A stretch of 26,292 nt of DNA from Sphingomonadaceae bacterium (GCA_019239785.1 JAFAZM010000251.1:1-26292); one strand, 5' to 3'. Counted from the stretch's first letter, positions 15,516 through 22,054 are shown. Program-made: numbers and translations. The notes: generated by a model not told the origin, from the sequence alone.

Positions 15516-15622
15516 GCCCCGCCGAACCTCTCTAGAAGGGAAGAATGGCGCTTCCTTTATGCGGGCGGCGCGCGCGGGGCAAGGTGTGGCGTGGGCCGCG
15601 ATCGGGCCGGCTTTTACCCCCG

Positions 15623-15640
15623 TTATCCTCATTATCCACA
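15623..15640 (+). promoter_or_regulatory. Two abutting DnaA-box-like 9-mers at the 5' end of element A
   Basis: TTATCCTCA (15623-15631) is followed without a gap by TTATCCACA (15632-15640), then GGCGGATTCCGCTTGG. TTATCCACA is the consensus DnaA box, and the first 9-mer differs by one base. The same arrangement, with three 9-mers, starts the second element at 21400-21426. DnaA binding is inferred from the motif only. Confidence 0.5.
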
Positions 15641-16378
15641 GGCGGATTCCGCTTGGACCGAATCGGATTCCATGACAGCTTTGGGTCGTGGCCGAGACGA
15701 TCTTCCGGCAACGGAGGAAAGCCTTCCCAGCCACAGCCCGAGCCAGATCGGGCCGGTCGCCTTCGGGCGGCAGGGCGGATCGAAGCGAAAGGCAGGGCGG
15801 CTGACGAAGCCGCCGCGAGGCGGAAGCTGCGGGCTTGCCCTTTAGCGGATGCGAGAGCGGCATGCTTCGTGAAGCGCCCATCGGTGACCGGCCGGCCTTC
15901 GGGCAGGCACGGAACCGACAGGCCGGACACCGGATCTTCGGATCCAGGATCGGCCAGGCGGAAGACGGGACTTCGGTCCTCGAAGCCGCCGAACGGCGAG
16001 GAAAGCGCTTCGGCGCCGGACTTGCCGGCAGGATCGGGTTTCGGCCCGGCTCTGCGAAACGGCGAACCCAGGATTTCGGTCCATGGACGCCAGGCGGAAC
16101 CGAGGCTTCGGCCCAGGATCCCGCCATCACCGGAACCAAAGCTTCGGCCGAGGGACCGCGATGGGGGGAAGAGGGACGCGAGTTCCGAACCGCCGGACGG
16201 CGAACCGCCAGGGCTTCGGCCCTGGTCGGGGAGCCCGCGGGGAAACCGGCTCCGGCTTCGGCCGGAAAAGGACCCCGGAGGAACGGGCGCCGGGAACCCC
16301 CGGTTCCAGGCGCCCTTACTCGAAACCGCCCGACGCGGGACGCCTCGCCTCCCAGGCCAGGTTCCGGCAAGGGACAGT

Positions 16379-16404
16379 GGGGGCCGGCGGCAACGCCGGC
16401 CCCC
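16379..16404 (+). terminator. 3' terminal hairpin of element A
   Basis: GGGGGCCGGCG pairs perfectly with CGCCGGCCCCC (11 bp) around a GCAA tetraloop. It is preceded by GGGACAGT and followed by ATTACTGTTTGTG, a weak T-rich run. The second copy has the same hairpin with an A-T instead of a G-C closing pair and a better T-tract, which supports a terminator-like 3' end. Confidence 0.65.
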
Positions 16405-16428
16405 ATTACTGTTTGTGCCTCTTGAGAT

Positions 16429-16482
16429 CCTCCCTGGGACGGGGGAGGGGGACCGTCCGGCGAAGCCGGATGGTGGAGGGGG
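16429..16482. repeat. CCTCCC-type repeat following element A
   Basis: CCTCCC-TGGGAC-GGGGGAGG, GGGACC, an inner hairpin (TCCGGC-GAA-GCCGGA) and GGTGGAGGGGG. The GATCCTCCC junction after the terminal hairpin also occurs in copy B, where the repeat lies at 20871-20922. Confidence 0.8.
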
Positions 16483-16533
16483 CCCGGGGGTTTCGCGCGT
16501 TTTCCGCCTTCGCCGCTTTGTTCGCGCAGAGAC

Positions 16534-16650
16534 GCAGAGGGCGCGGAGGGTTCGAGCTTCCCCCGCGAATTCGGCATAGCCGAACCTTTTCAAGGACGAT
16601 CGAAGATTTGCGCTGCGCGCGAGGCAGCCGCGATCCCTCCGCGCCTCTGC
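16534..16650. repeat. Imperfect inverted repeat upstream of the bactofilin gene
   Basis: GCAGAGGGCGCGGAGGG (16534-16550) and CCCTCCGCGCCTCTGC (16635-16650) are inverted with one extra G. Inside is TTCGGC-ATA-GCCGAA. The rest of 16490-16773 shows no gene. The motif resembles a known GCAGAG/GCGGAG intergenic repeat type. Confidence 0.6.
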
Positions 16651-16773
16651 GCGCACCTCGGTTAACCACGATTCCGTCGACGGTCGCGCCGGCGCCTCGC
16701 CTGGTGGCACCCCTCTTGATCGAATCCCCGCGCGCGGTCACTCTGCGCCCGGGCGTGGGGAGGCGCCGAAGCC

Positions 16774-17238
16774 ATGTTCTCGAGCAAGCAGCCATCGGCC
16801 GCGGGCAGGCCGGCCAGATCCGGCACGCCGAGCCTGTCCTTCATCGGCCCTGAAGTGATCATCAGCGGCGATCTCGCCACCGACGCCCAGCTCCATGTCG
16901 ACGGGCGCATCGACGGCAACGTCCGCTGCGCCCAGCTGATCCAGGGGCCGGACGGGATCATCTCCGGCAACATCCATGCCGAAGAGGCGCGGCTCGCCGG
17001 CACGGTCGAAGGCACCGTCTCCGCCGCCACGATCAGCATCGAGGCGAGCGCGCGCATTCTCGGCGACGTCGCCTACGACACGATCGGCATCGAGGCCGGC
17101 GCCCGCATCGAAGGCCGGCTCGGCCGCCGCGCCGGCGCCGGCAAGGACGACGAGGCGCAGCCGTCATTGATCGCGACCCCGGTCTCCTTCTCGCCGGGGC
17201 GCGGCGCCGATTCGGGCCTGGTCGCGGAATCGCGCTAG
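16774..17238 (+). CDS. Bactofilin family protein
   Basis: Bactofilins are cytoskeletal proteins that polymerise without nucleotide into filaments at the inner membrane, acting in cell shape, stalk formation or polarity. The 154 residues have a short basic/Ser-rich N-terminus, then the beta-helical DUF583 core from about 20 to 120: SFIGPEVIISGDLATDAQLHVDGRIDGNV, followed by repeated strand turns with Gly (GIISGNI, LAGTVEGTV, ILGDV, IEAGARIEGRL). The C-terminus is disordered-looking (Ser/Pro/Gly). GGGGAGG precedes the ATG. There is no M23 peptidase beside it, which is a common neighbour. An OsmC-like gene begins directly after its stop. Confidence 0.93.
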   Translation: MFSSKQPSAAGRPARSGTPSLSFIGPEVIISGDLATDAQLHVDGRIDGNVRCAQLIQGPDGIISGNIHAEEARLAGTVEGTVSAATISIEASARILGDVAYDTIGIEAGARIEGRLGRRAGAGKDDEAQPSLIATPVSFSPGRGADSGLVAESR

Positions 17239-17700
17239 GTGAGCCGCCACCTCGCGGAGATCGACTGGCGCTCCGACGGCGCCTTCACCAGCGGCCGATA
17301 CAGCCGGTGGCACGAGATCAGGTTCGACGGCGGCGCAATCGTCGCCGGCTCTTCCTCGCCGGACGTGGTGCCGGCGCCGATGTCCGATCCGGCCGGCGTC
17401 GATCCGGAGGAGGCGCTGGTCGCCTCGGCCGCGTCCTGCCACATGCTCTGGTTCCTCGATCTCGCCCGCCGCGCCGGCCTCGACGTCGCCTCCTATCGCG
17501 ACCGGGCCGAGGGCGAGATGGGCCGCAACGCCGCCGGTCGGACCGCGATCGTCCGGATCGTCTTGCGGCCCGATATAGTCTTCGCCGGCGCCGCGCCGGA
17601 TCCGGCCGAGGTCGAGCGCCTCCACCATGAGGCGCACGAGCGCTGCTTCATCGCCAATTCGCTGAACGGCGAGATTGTCGTGGCGCCCTCCCCCGGATAG
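17239..17700 (+). CDS. OsmC family peroxiredoxin-like protein
   Basis: OsmC/Ohr proteins reduce organic hydroperoxides with two reactive cysteines. The 153-residue protein has C67 in VASAASCHMLWFLDLARRAGL, the first cysteine helix of the family, preceded by DPEEALV, and C136 in HERCFIANSLNGEI. The order and spacing of the two cysteines fit OsmC. The start is GTG at 17239, directly after the bactofilin TAG with no gap, so translation is probably coupled. There is no export signal. Substrate preference cannot be read here. It may be co-transcribed with the TMEM175-like gene downstream. Confidence 0.92.
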   Translation: MSRHLAEIDWRSDGAFTSGRYSRWHEIRFDGGAIVAGSSSPDVVPAPMSDPAGVDPEEALVASAASCHMLWFLDLARRAGLDVASYRDRAEGEMGRNAAGRTAIVRIVLRPDIVFAGAAPDPAEVERLHHEAHERCFIANSLNGEIVVAPSPG

Positions 17701-17722
17701 GCTCACGGAAAAGGGGGCGGCG

Positions 17723-18343
17723 ATGGCAGGCAAGACCGATCACGCGCTGGAGCGGATGGTGTTCTTCTCCGATGCGGTGTTCGCGATCGCGATCACCCTG
17801 CTCGTCATCGAGCTGCACGCGCCCGAGCTGCCGCGAAGCTCGAGCGACGCCGCCCAGCTCCAGGCGCTCGCCCAGCTCGTGCCCCATTTCGTCAGCTTCG
17901 CGATCAGCTTCGCGGTGATCGGCATGTTCTGGATGGGCCACCACCGCGCCTTCAGCCTGGCCGGCCATTACAGCTCCAAGGTGCTTGGCTGGAATCTGCT
18001 GCTGCTCGGCGTGATCGCCTTCATGCCTTTCGTCACCGCCTATCTGAGCTCGAACATCTTCCAGCGCGTGCCGGCGATCTTCTATTGCCTGACGATGCTC
18101 GCGGCGGCGCTGCTGAACCTCAAGGTGAACGGCACTGCGACCAGCCCGCCGATGGTCGACGAGAAGGCCTCGCCCGAGACGATCGCCTATGTCCGCCAGC
18201 GTGGCATCAGCGTCGTGCTCGGCTCCGCCAGCGCGGTCGCTTTGGCCTTCGTGATGCCCGCTTTCTGCCAAGCCGGCCTGATGTCGATCCCGCTCTGGCT
18301 CCGTCTGCTGGCCTGGCGGGACAGAAAGCGGGTGCGGGCTTAG
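17723..18343 (+). CDS. TMEM175 family (DUF1211) potassium channel-like membrane protein
   Basis: 206 residues, a single-repeat bacterial TMEM175-type protein. The hallmark FSDAVFAIAITLLVIEL is at 15-31, in the first membrane helix that forms the pore in characterised members. Further hydrophobic segments follow near 59-77, 91-112, 120-134 and 160-190, giving about six helices. The motif HHRAF after helix 2 is also family-like. The ATG at 17723 has AAAAGGGGGCGG upstream and lies 22 nt after the OsmC gene. A longer start at 17675 would overlap that gene. Function as a K+ leak channel is inferred from the family. Confidence 0.92.
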   Translation: MAGKTDHALERMVFFSDAVFAIAITLLVIELHAPELPRSSSDAAQLQALAQLVPHFVSFAISFAVIGMFWMGHHRAFSLAGHYSSKVLGWNLLLLGVIAFMPFVTAYLSSNIFQRVPAIFYCLTMLAAALLNLKVNGTATSPPMVDEKASPETIAYVRQRGISVVLGSASAVALAFVMPAFCQAGLMSIPLWLRLLAWRDRKRVRA

Positions 18344-18364
18344 GGCCCGGCTTCGAAACCACTC

Positions 18365-18445
18365 CGTCATTGCGAGAAGCGTAGCGACAAAGCAATCCAG
18401 CGGGCCTCCGAGGGGCCTGGATTGCTTCGCTCCCTCGCAATGACG
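18365..18445. repeat. GTCATTGCGAG-type inverted repeat
   Basis: CGTCATTGCGAG (18365-18376) pairs with CTCGCAATGACG (18434-18445), and AAGCAATCCAG (18390-18400) with CTGGATTGCTT (18417-18427). This is a widespread alphaproteobacterial intergenic repeat. It lies between convergent genes and could end transcription of both. Confidence 0.9.
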
Positions 18446-18453
18446 AACCCGGC

Positions 18454-18924
18454 CTATCCGAACAGGGCCTTGCGCCGTGCCAGGCTCTCCGCCGGCCACA
18501 AGGCCTTGCTGTCGTAATAAGCCTCGAACGCAGGCACGCCCTCGGGCAGCCGCACCCAGGGCAGCTTCGAGCGCGTGTAGATATGGACGTCCGGCGGCAG
18601 CGCAGCCGGCTCGTCGAGCGTGCCGATCCGCACGAAGCGCAGGATATCGTCGGCGCCGCCATAATTGCTCCAGAGCGCGACCGCGCAATGGGGGCAGCGC
18701 CAGACCTGCTGGCCGCGGCCGCTCTCCGACGGCGTCATCACCGGCTCCGGCTCGCCGGCGAGCGTCTCGACCCGATCGGTTTCGATGAGCGCGTTGAGCA
18801 CGAAGGCGCTTCCGGTCTCGGTCTGGCAGGTCGTGCAGTGGCAGCAATGGACGAACATCGGCGCGCCCTTCAGCCGGTAGCGCACCGCCCCGCAGCTGCA
18901 GCCGCCTTCGCGCTCCTCGGCCAT
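18454..18924 (-). CDS. GFA family zinc protein
   Basis: A 156-residue glutathione-dependent formaldehyde-activating (GFA)-like protein, a small zinc-binding fold. The zinc motifs are GGCSCGAVRY (C9, C11), HCCHCTTCQ (C28, C30, C33) and CPHC (C77, C80). Such proteins are named after formaldehyde metabolism, but most have unknown roles. The ATG start has GGGAGGATCGCG upstream, an excellent ribosome binding site. It lies convergent to the TMEM175-like gene, separated by the repeat at 18365-18445, and divergent from the hypothetical gene at 19030. Confidence 0.92.
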   Translation of the reverse strand: MAEEREGGCSCGAVRYRLKGAPMFVHCCHCTTCQTETGSAFVLNALIETDRVETLAGEPEPVMTPSESGRGQQVWRCPHCAVALWSNYGGADDILRFVRIGTLDEPAALPPDVHIYTRSKLPWVRLPEGVPAFEAYYDSKALWPAESLARRKALFG

Positions 18925-19029
18925 CGCGATCCTCCCTTCGCCTCGAAATTAGCGTGGTCGCGCGTCGGGGCGCAATCCTTCCTTAAGCCTTGGCCGTCAT
19001 TGGATATTGTGAATTGCGGGAGGAAGAGG

Positions 19030-19671
19030 ATGAAGGCTGCGCTCTGCGGAATGTCCTTGCTCGGCGCCGGCGGGGTCTATTTCCTCGCGGGCTCGCCCGG
19101 GCCCGATTTCGACAAGGTCGTGAACAAGCCGCAGGCGACTGTCTATGCCGCCTTCTCGGCGCTCGGCCAGGCCGGCACGATCAGCGAGGGCCCGACCAGC
19201 AGCTCGCCGCACCGGATCACTCGGCGGATCGAGAAGGTCCCGAACAGCGAGCTCCACTACCAGATCCTGCTCGACGACCGCCCGGTGGTCGACGCCGACC
19301 TCCACTTCGCGCCGGGCCCCGACAATCATGGCACGAGGCTGACCGCCGAGTTCGACCTCGACGCCTACGCGCTCGGCGCCGGCTACGAGACCGATGCCGG
19401 GATCGCCTTGTCGATGGTGCCGGAGGGCTTCATCGACCAGCAATTCGCCGCTTTCATGAACCACCGGGTCGCCGACATCGAGGCGGGCCGGCCGCTCCCG
19501 CCGCTCGATTTCGCGAGCGCCGGCGTGCGCCCGCGCCCGACCGGCAACAGCCTCGCCGAGCGCCGCAGCATCGCCGAGCACGAACGCCGGGCCGCCTCCG
19601 CGCCCTCGGTCCGGGCAAGGCCGATGGTCGACCCGAACCGCGTCGCCCGCGAGCATATGGCGGAGGACTAG
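19030..19671 (+). CDS. Hypothetical protein with N-terminal hydrophobic segment
   Basis: 213 residues, family not recognised. The N-terminus MKAALCGMSLLGAGGVYFLAG is a short hydrophobic stretch, a possible signal or anchor. The middle (about 28-135) has alternating strands and a helix (KPQATVYAAFSALGQAG ... LHYQILLDDRPVVDADLHF ... TRLTAEFDLDAYALG), reminiscent of SRPBCC-like folds, but this is only impression. The C-terminus is Arg/Ala/Pro-rich. GGAAGAGG before the ATG supports the start. A longer open frame from 18583 is antisense to the GFA gene. The stop codon itself forms part of a perfect hairpin at 19668-19708. Confidence 0.75.
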   Translation: MKAALCGMSLLGAGGVYFLAGSPGPDFDKVVNKPQATVYAAFSALGQAGTISEGPTSSSPHRITRRIEKVPNSELHYQILLDDRPVVDADLHFAPGPDNHGTRLTAEFDLDAYALGAGYETDAGIALSMVPEGFIDQQFAAFMNHRVADIEAGRPLPPLDFASAGVRPRPTGNSLAERRSIAEHERRAASAPSVRARPMVDPNRVAREHMAED

Positions 19672-19708
19672 AGCGGTTGATCTGATTGCATCAGATCAAC
19701 CGCTCTAG
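19668..19708. repeat. Perfect 19-bp hairpin beginning in a stop codon
   Basis: 19668-19686 and 19690-19708 are exact inverted repeats with a TGC loop. The arm reads CTAGAGCGGTTGATCTGAT and includes the TAG stop of the preceding gene. No T-tract follows, so it is a repeat or a rho-independent-like 3' end without a U-run. Confidence 0.85.
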
Positions 19709-19722
19709 GTTCTTGATCTGCC

Positions 19723-19766
19723 GCGATTTCCGAGTCGTCAGATCATTCAATCTGACTGGAAATCGC
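19723..19766. repeat. Second hairpin repeat (GCGATTTCC arms)
   Basis: GCGATTTCC (19723-19731) pairs with GGAAATCGC (19758-19766). Inside, AGTC-AGAT pairs with ATCTGACT, with a 3-nt bulge. It shares the CAGAT and CGCTCTA motifs with the hairpin just before it. Confidence 0.75.
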
Positions 19767-19782
19767 TCTAAAGGGACCAGCT

Positions 19783-19856
19783 CAGGGAGGGGTGGGGATG
19801 TCTCATGCGAGGTTTAAGACAAGCCCCACCCCGACCCCTCCCCTGAAGGGGAGGGG
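19783..19856. repeat. CCCCTCCCC-type repeat between convergent genes
   Basis: CAGGGAGGGGTGGGG (19783-19797) is inverted relative to CCCCACCCCGACCCCTCCC (from 19824). A perfect 9-bp hairpin CCCCTCCCC-TGAA-GGGGAGGGG lies at 19835-19856, 6 bp before the stop of the EF-hand gene. Confidence 0.8.
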
Positions 19857-19862
19857 CTTATG

Positions 19863-20687
19863 CTATTGTCCTTCCGGCTGCTCCGGCGCCCGCTGCTCCG
19901 GCTGACCACGCCCGCGCCGGCCGCCGCGCCGCTCCTCGAATTGCCGCATCCGCATCGCATTCAGCTCCTCCAGCGTCAGCCGGCCGTTATGGGCCTCGTC
20001 GAGCAGGTTGAAGCGCGTCGCCGCGGCATGGTCCCACTCGGCGATCGAGACGCCGCGGTTCATGTCCTCGTCGGCGGCCATGATCGGGTGCGGGATCGGC
20101 AGCAGCCCGAAGCGCGCGGCGCCGGACGGGTAATAAGGCATGCCGCCGCCGGCGCTGCCGCTTTGGCCGCCGCGCATCCCGCCGCCGCCCATGCCGCCAC
20201 GGCCCATGCCGCCGCCATGGCCGCCGCCACGGCCGCGGCCCATGCCCCCGCCGCCGAAGCCGCCGCCACCGCCGCCGAACCCGCGCGAGGACATTTCCGG
20301 CAGGATCTCGGTCTCGTAGCGGGTCACCTCGTCCGGGGCGATCTCGCCGTCATGGTTGGTGTCGAGCTGGGCGAACCAGCGCCGGAAGTCGGCCAGGAAC
20401 TCGGCATAAGTGATGACGCCGTCATGGTCGGCGTCGGCCTCGGCGAACCATGCGGCCATCGGCGCCGGCTGGCCCGGCGCGCCGCGGAAGGACTGGCCGG
20501 CCGGACTGACGAACAGGCCTGCGCGCGGGCCCATGCCCCCCATGCCGCCGCCTGGAGGCCCGCGCCGGTGCATGCCCTCGCCATGGCCGCGGAAGCGGTG
20601 CGGCGGGCCTTCGGACGCGCAGCCGCTCAAGACGAGGATGAGGCCGAGCAAGGCGATCCCGAAGATGGTCGGCAGCAGGATACGCAT
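19863..20687 (-). CDS. EF-hand lipoprotein with Gly-rich linker
   Basis: 274 residues. A lipobox LSGC (C23) predicts a lipoprotein. Two good EF-hand loops, DADHDGVITYAE (85-96) and DTNHDGEIAPDE (109-120), form a pair. A second, degenerate pair lies at 206-217 (DEDMNRGVSIAE) and 230-241 (DEAHNGRLTLEE). Between the pairs, residues 135-182 are mostly Gly with Met and Arg. A His/Gly/Met/Pro-rich segment (30-55) precedes the first pair and could bind metal. The protein probably senses or buffers calcium outside the cytoplasm. The ATG at 20687 has GGGAGG 5 nt upstream. Longer open frame to 20777 is not supported. Confidence 0.88.
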   Translation of the reverse strand: MRILLPTIFGIALLGLILVLSGCASEGPPHRFRGHGEGMHRRGPPGGGMGGMGPRAGLFVSPAGQSFRGAPGQPAPMAAWFAEADADHDGVITYAEFLADFRRWFAQLDTNHDGEIAPDEVTRYETEILPEMSSRGFGGGGGGFGGGGMGRGRGGGHGGGMGRGGMGGGGMRGGQSGSAGGGMPYYPSGAARFGLLPIPHPIMAADEDMNRGVSIAEWDHAAATRFNLLDEAHNGRLTLEELNAMRMRQFEERRGGRRGRGQPEQRAPEQPEGQ

Positions 20688-20790
20688 CGACACCTCCCTC
20701 GATTGCCAGGGAGGCATGGGCCGCGTCTGTCGCGATAATATGTCCGCAGCGCCCGGCTTTGTCGCAAGCTGTCGCAAGCATGTTCCCGGT

Positions 20791-20920
20791 CCTCCCCGGC
20801 GACGGGGAGGGGGACCGTTCGGCGCAGACGAACGGTGGAGGGGGGCGGCGCTTCAGGAGCCTTTAACTCGGGGCCCCCTCCGTCAGGCCTTCGGCCTGCC
20901 ACCTCCCCGTCCCGGGGAGG
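20791..20920. repeat. Paired inverted CCTCCCC-type repeat
   Basis: The left copy (20791-20846) is CCTCCCC-GGCGAC-GGGGAGG, GGGACC, hairpin (CGTTCG/CGAACG), GGTGGAGGGGG. The right copy (20871-20920), inverted, is GCCCCCTCC, hairpin CAGGCC-TTC-GGCCTG, CCACCTCCCC-GTCCC-GGGGAGG. The right copy is the CCTCCC repeat that follows element B when that is read on the minus strand. Confidence 0.85.
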
Positions 20921-20950
20921 ATCTAAAGGGGAGTCCCCCAAAAGCAAAAT

Positions 20951-20976
20951 GGGAGCCGGCATTGCTGCCGGCCCCC
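20951..20976 (-). terminator. 3' terminal hairpin of element B
   Basis: On the minus strand GGGGGCCGGCA pairs with TGCCGGCTCCC (one G-U) around GCAA, followed by ATTTTGCTTTTG, a T-rich run fitting an intrinsic terminator. Compared with copy A the closing pair changes from G-C to A-U, a compensatory change. Confidence 0.68.
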
Positions 20977-21399
20977 ACTTGTCCCGGGTCCGAACTGCCG
21001 CGCCGGTGAGGGCTTGGCGTCATTCCTGGGCGGGTCGAACATCTTTGGAGCAAGCTCCTCGGAAGTTCGGGGTTCCGGCCGAGGTCTTGCGACCTCGGTC
21101 GGTTCCCTACGGGCAGCTTTCAGGCGAACCTGACGCTCTCCCGTTCGCGGTTCCTTCGGCCGAAGCCTCCGGTCCCGCACGGTCTTACGAGAAAATTGGG
21201 ATCGGCTTTCGCCTCACGCTTCTTTCTCGATGGACCTTCCATCGCGCCGGTTGCCTGCGATCCGAAGATCGCCGACCGCGGACCGCGGTGGCCGCGTTTC
21301 CGAACTTTCCTTCCTTGCGGTCGGTCGGTTCCTCATCGCGGAGGTTGATAGTGACTCGGTCTCCCGAGTCGCGCCAAGCGGAATCTCGGCCCTCCCGCC

Positions 21400-21426
21400 T
21401 GTGGATAACGTGGATAACGTGGATAA
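21400..21426 (-). promoter_or_regulatory. Three abutting DnaA-box-like 9-mers at the 5' end of element B
   Basis: On the minus strand: TTATCCACG (21426-21418), TTATCCACG (21417-21409), TTATCCACA (21408-21400), then GGCGG. The last is a consensus DnaA box and the others differ in the final base. There is no spacing between them. They lie about 35 bp after the stop of the upstream minus-strand gene. Confidence 0.5.
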
Positions 21427-21460
21427 GTGGGCGGAATCGGCGGCCCCCGCCCATCTCCTT

Positions 21461-22054
21461 TTATTGTGGCGGCGCGAACTGGTGGACGAAACGCACCTCG
21501 ACCGCCTGATGGGCGGCGTCGCGGTGCTTGCCCGACGGGGTGGTCAGGAAGACCATCAGCGCCTCCGCCCCGTTCGGCAGCGCGCGCTGCTCGCCGGCGC
21601 CGGTGGTCTGGATGTCGTCCATGTCCATGCTCTGCGGGCCGAAGCTGCGATAGCCGCCCTCCCCTTCGAACCGCCGGGCCAGCGCATGATAAGGCGCCAT
21701 GTCCGGAAAGCCGGCGACCGTCATCGTCCGTATCCCGCAGGCATGGTAAGGCGGCGCCTCGAGGGTGACCTGGAACGGTGCCGTGCGCCCGGTCAGGTTC
21801 CAGCCGCGGCCGGGATCGTCGTGCAGGTAGATGCGGACCTCCGCGCTCGCCATCGGCGCGGCGCCGTGCGCGGCCATCGCCTGCGCCACCGCCTGGTCGC
21901 TGGGAAAGGCGCGCAGGCAGATTTCGTCGTAGAGCGCGATCATCTCGGCGAGCTGCGCCGCGGGATCGGGCGGATTGACCGGAGTCTCATATTGCGCCGC
22001 CGCCGCGGCTGGCATCAGCAACGCGGCCAAAGCCAGTGCCATCCTCTTGATCAT
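21461..22054 (-). CDS. Secreted hypothetical protein
   Basis: 197 residues. The signal peptide MIKRMALALAALLMPAAAAAQ ends near residue 20. The mature part has no family I can name: a helical start (AAQLAEMIALYDEICLRAFPSDQAVAQAMAAHG) then strands (AEVRIYLHDDPGRGWNL, APFQVTLEAPPYHACGIRTMTV) and VRFVHQFAPPQ at the end. Two cysteines, in DEICLRAF and HACGIRT, may form a disulfide. The layout recalls the NMCC_0638-like group of small exported proteins, with low certainty. The ATG has GAGGGGG upstream. It lies 88 bp after the TonB-dependent receptor stop on the same strand and could share its transcript. Confidence 0.8.
   Translation of the reverse strand: MIKRMALALAALLMPAAAAAQYETPVNPPDPAAQLAEMIALYDEICLRAFPSDQAVAQAMAAHGAAPMASAEVRIYLHDDPGRGWNLTGRTAPFQVTLEAPPYHACGIRTMTVAGFPDMAPYHALARRFEGEGGYRSFGPQSMDMDDIQTTGAGEQRALPNGAEALMVFLTTPSGKHRDAAHQAVEVRFVHQFAPPQ

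Larger units (their letters stand above)
15623..16410 (+). ncRNA. Candidate structured non-coding RNA, copy A
   Basis: About 790 nt without a credible gene. Plus-strand hairpins include CCGCC-GCGA-GGCGG (15810-15823), GGATC-TTCG-GATCC (15932-15945), GGAC-TTCG-GTCC (15968-15979), GCGC-TTCG-GCGC (16005-16016), CGGGT-TTCG-GCCCG (16035-16048), a 7-bp stem closed by TTCG (16208-16225), and TCCGGC-TTCG-GCCGGA (16251-16266). A 13-bp two-part stem with a 1x1 mismatch lies at 16285-16315. The loops are UUCG, GNRA and CUUG, which are stable in RNA only when read on this strand. It ends with a GC-rich hairpin at 16379-16404. Both ends match the second copy on the minus strand at 20943-21426. Overlapping open frames in this stretch look like by-products of few stop codons. 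Transcription is inferred, and the family is not recognised. Confidence 0.5.
20943..21426 (-). ncRNA. Candidate structured non-coding RNA, copy B
   Basis: About 485 nt without a credible gene. Minus-strand hairpins include a 7-bp stem with a GAGA loop (21353-21370), GCGATC-TTCG-GATCGC (21257-21272), GGC-GAAA-GCC (21204-21213), GGC-TTCG-GCC (21158-21167), TCAGG-TTCG-CCTGA (21120-21133), an 8-bp stem CCGAGGTC/GACCTCGG with a GCAA loop (21079-21098), and GGAG-CTTG-CTCC (21047-21058). Loops are proper RNA tetraloops only on the minus strand. Ends match copy A: TTATCCACAGGCGG then ATTCCGCTTGG at the start, and GGGACAAGTGGGGGCCGGC at the end. The interior sequence differs from A while the structure type is kept. 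Transcription is inferred. Confidence 0.5.

Noticed and set aside
15623..15640. Possible replication origin because of DnaA-box-like 9-mers
   Set aside because: Only two or three boxes, no AT-rich unwinding region, and no dnaA, dnaN, hemE or parAB nearby. The same motif occurs in both structured elements.
15545..16579. Open frames of up to 344 residues in all three plus frames of the structured region
   Set aside because: They overlap one another, lack family features and a consistent codon pattern, and run through hairpins and a known repeat type. The region is better explained as non-coding.
20060..20269. CRISPR-like or tandem repeat in the Gly-rich part of the EF-hand gene
   Set aside because: The repetition is due to GGN/CCN codons of a Gly-rich linker with no spacers of constant length.
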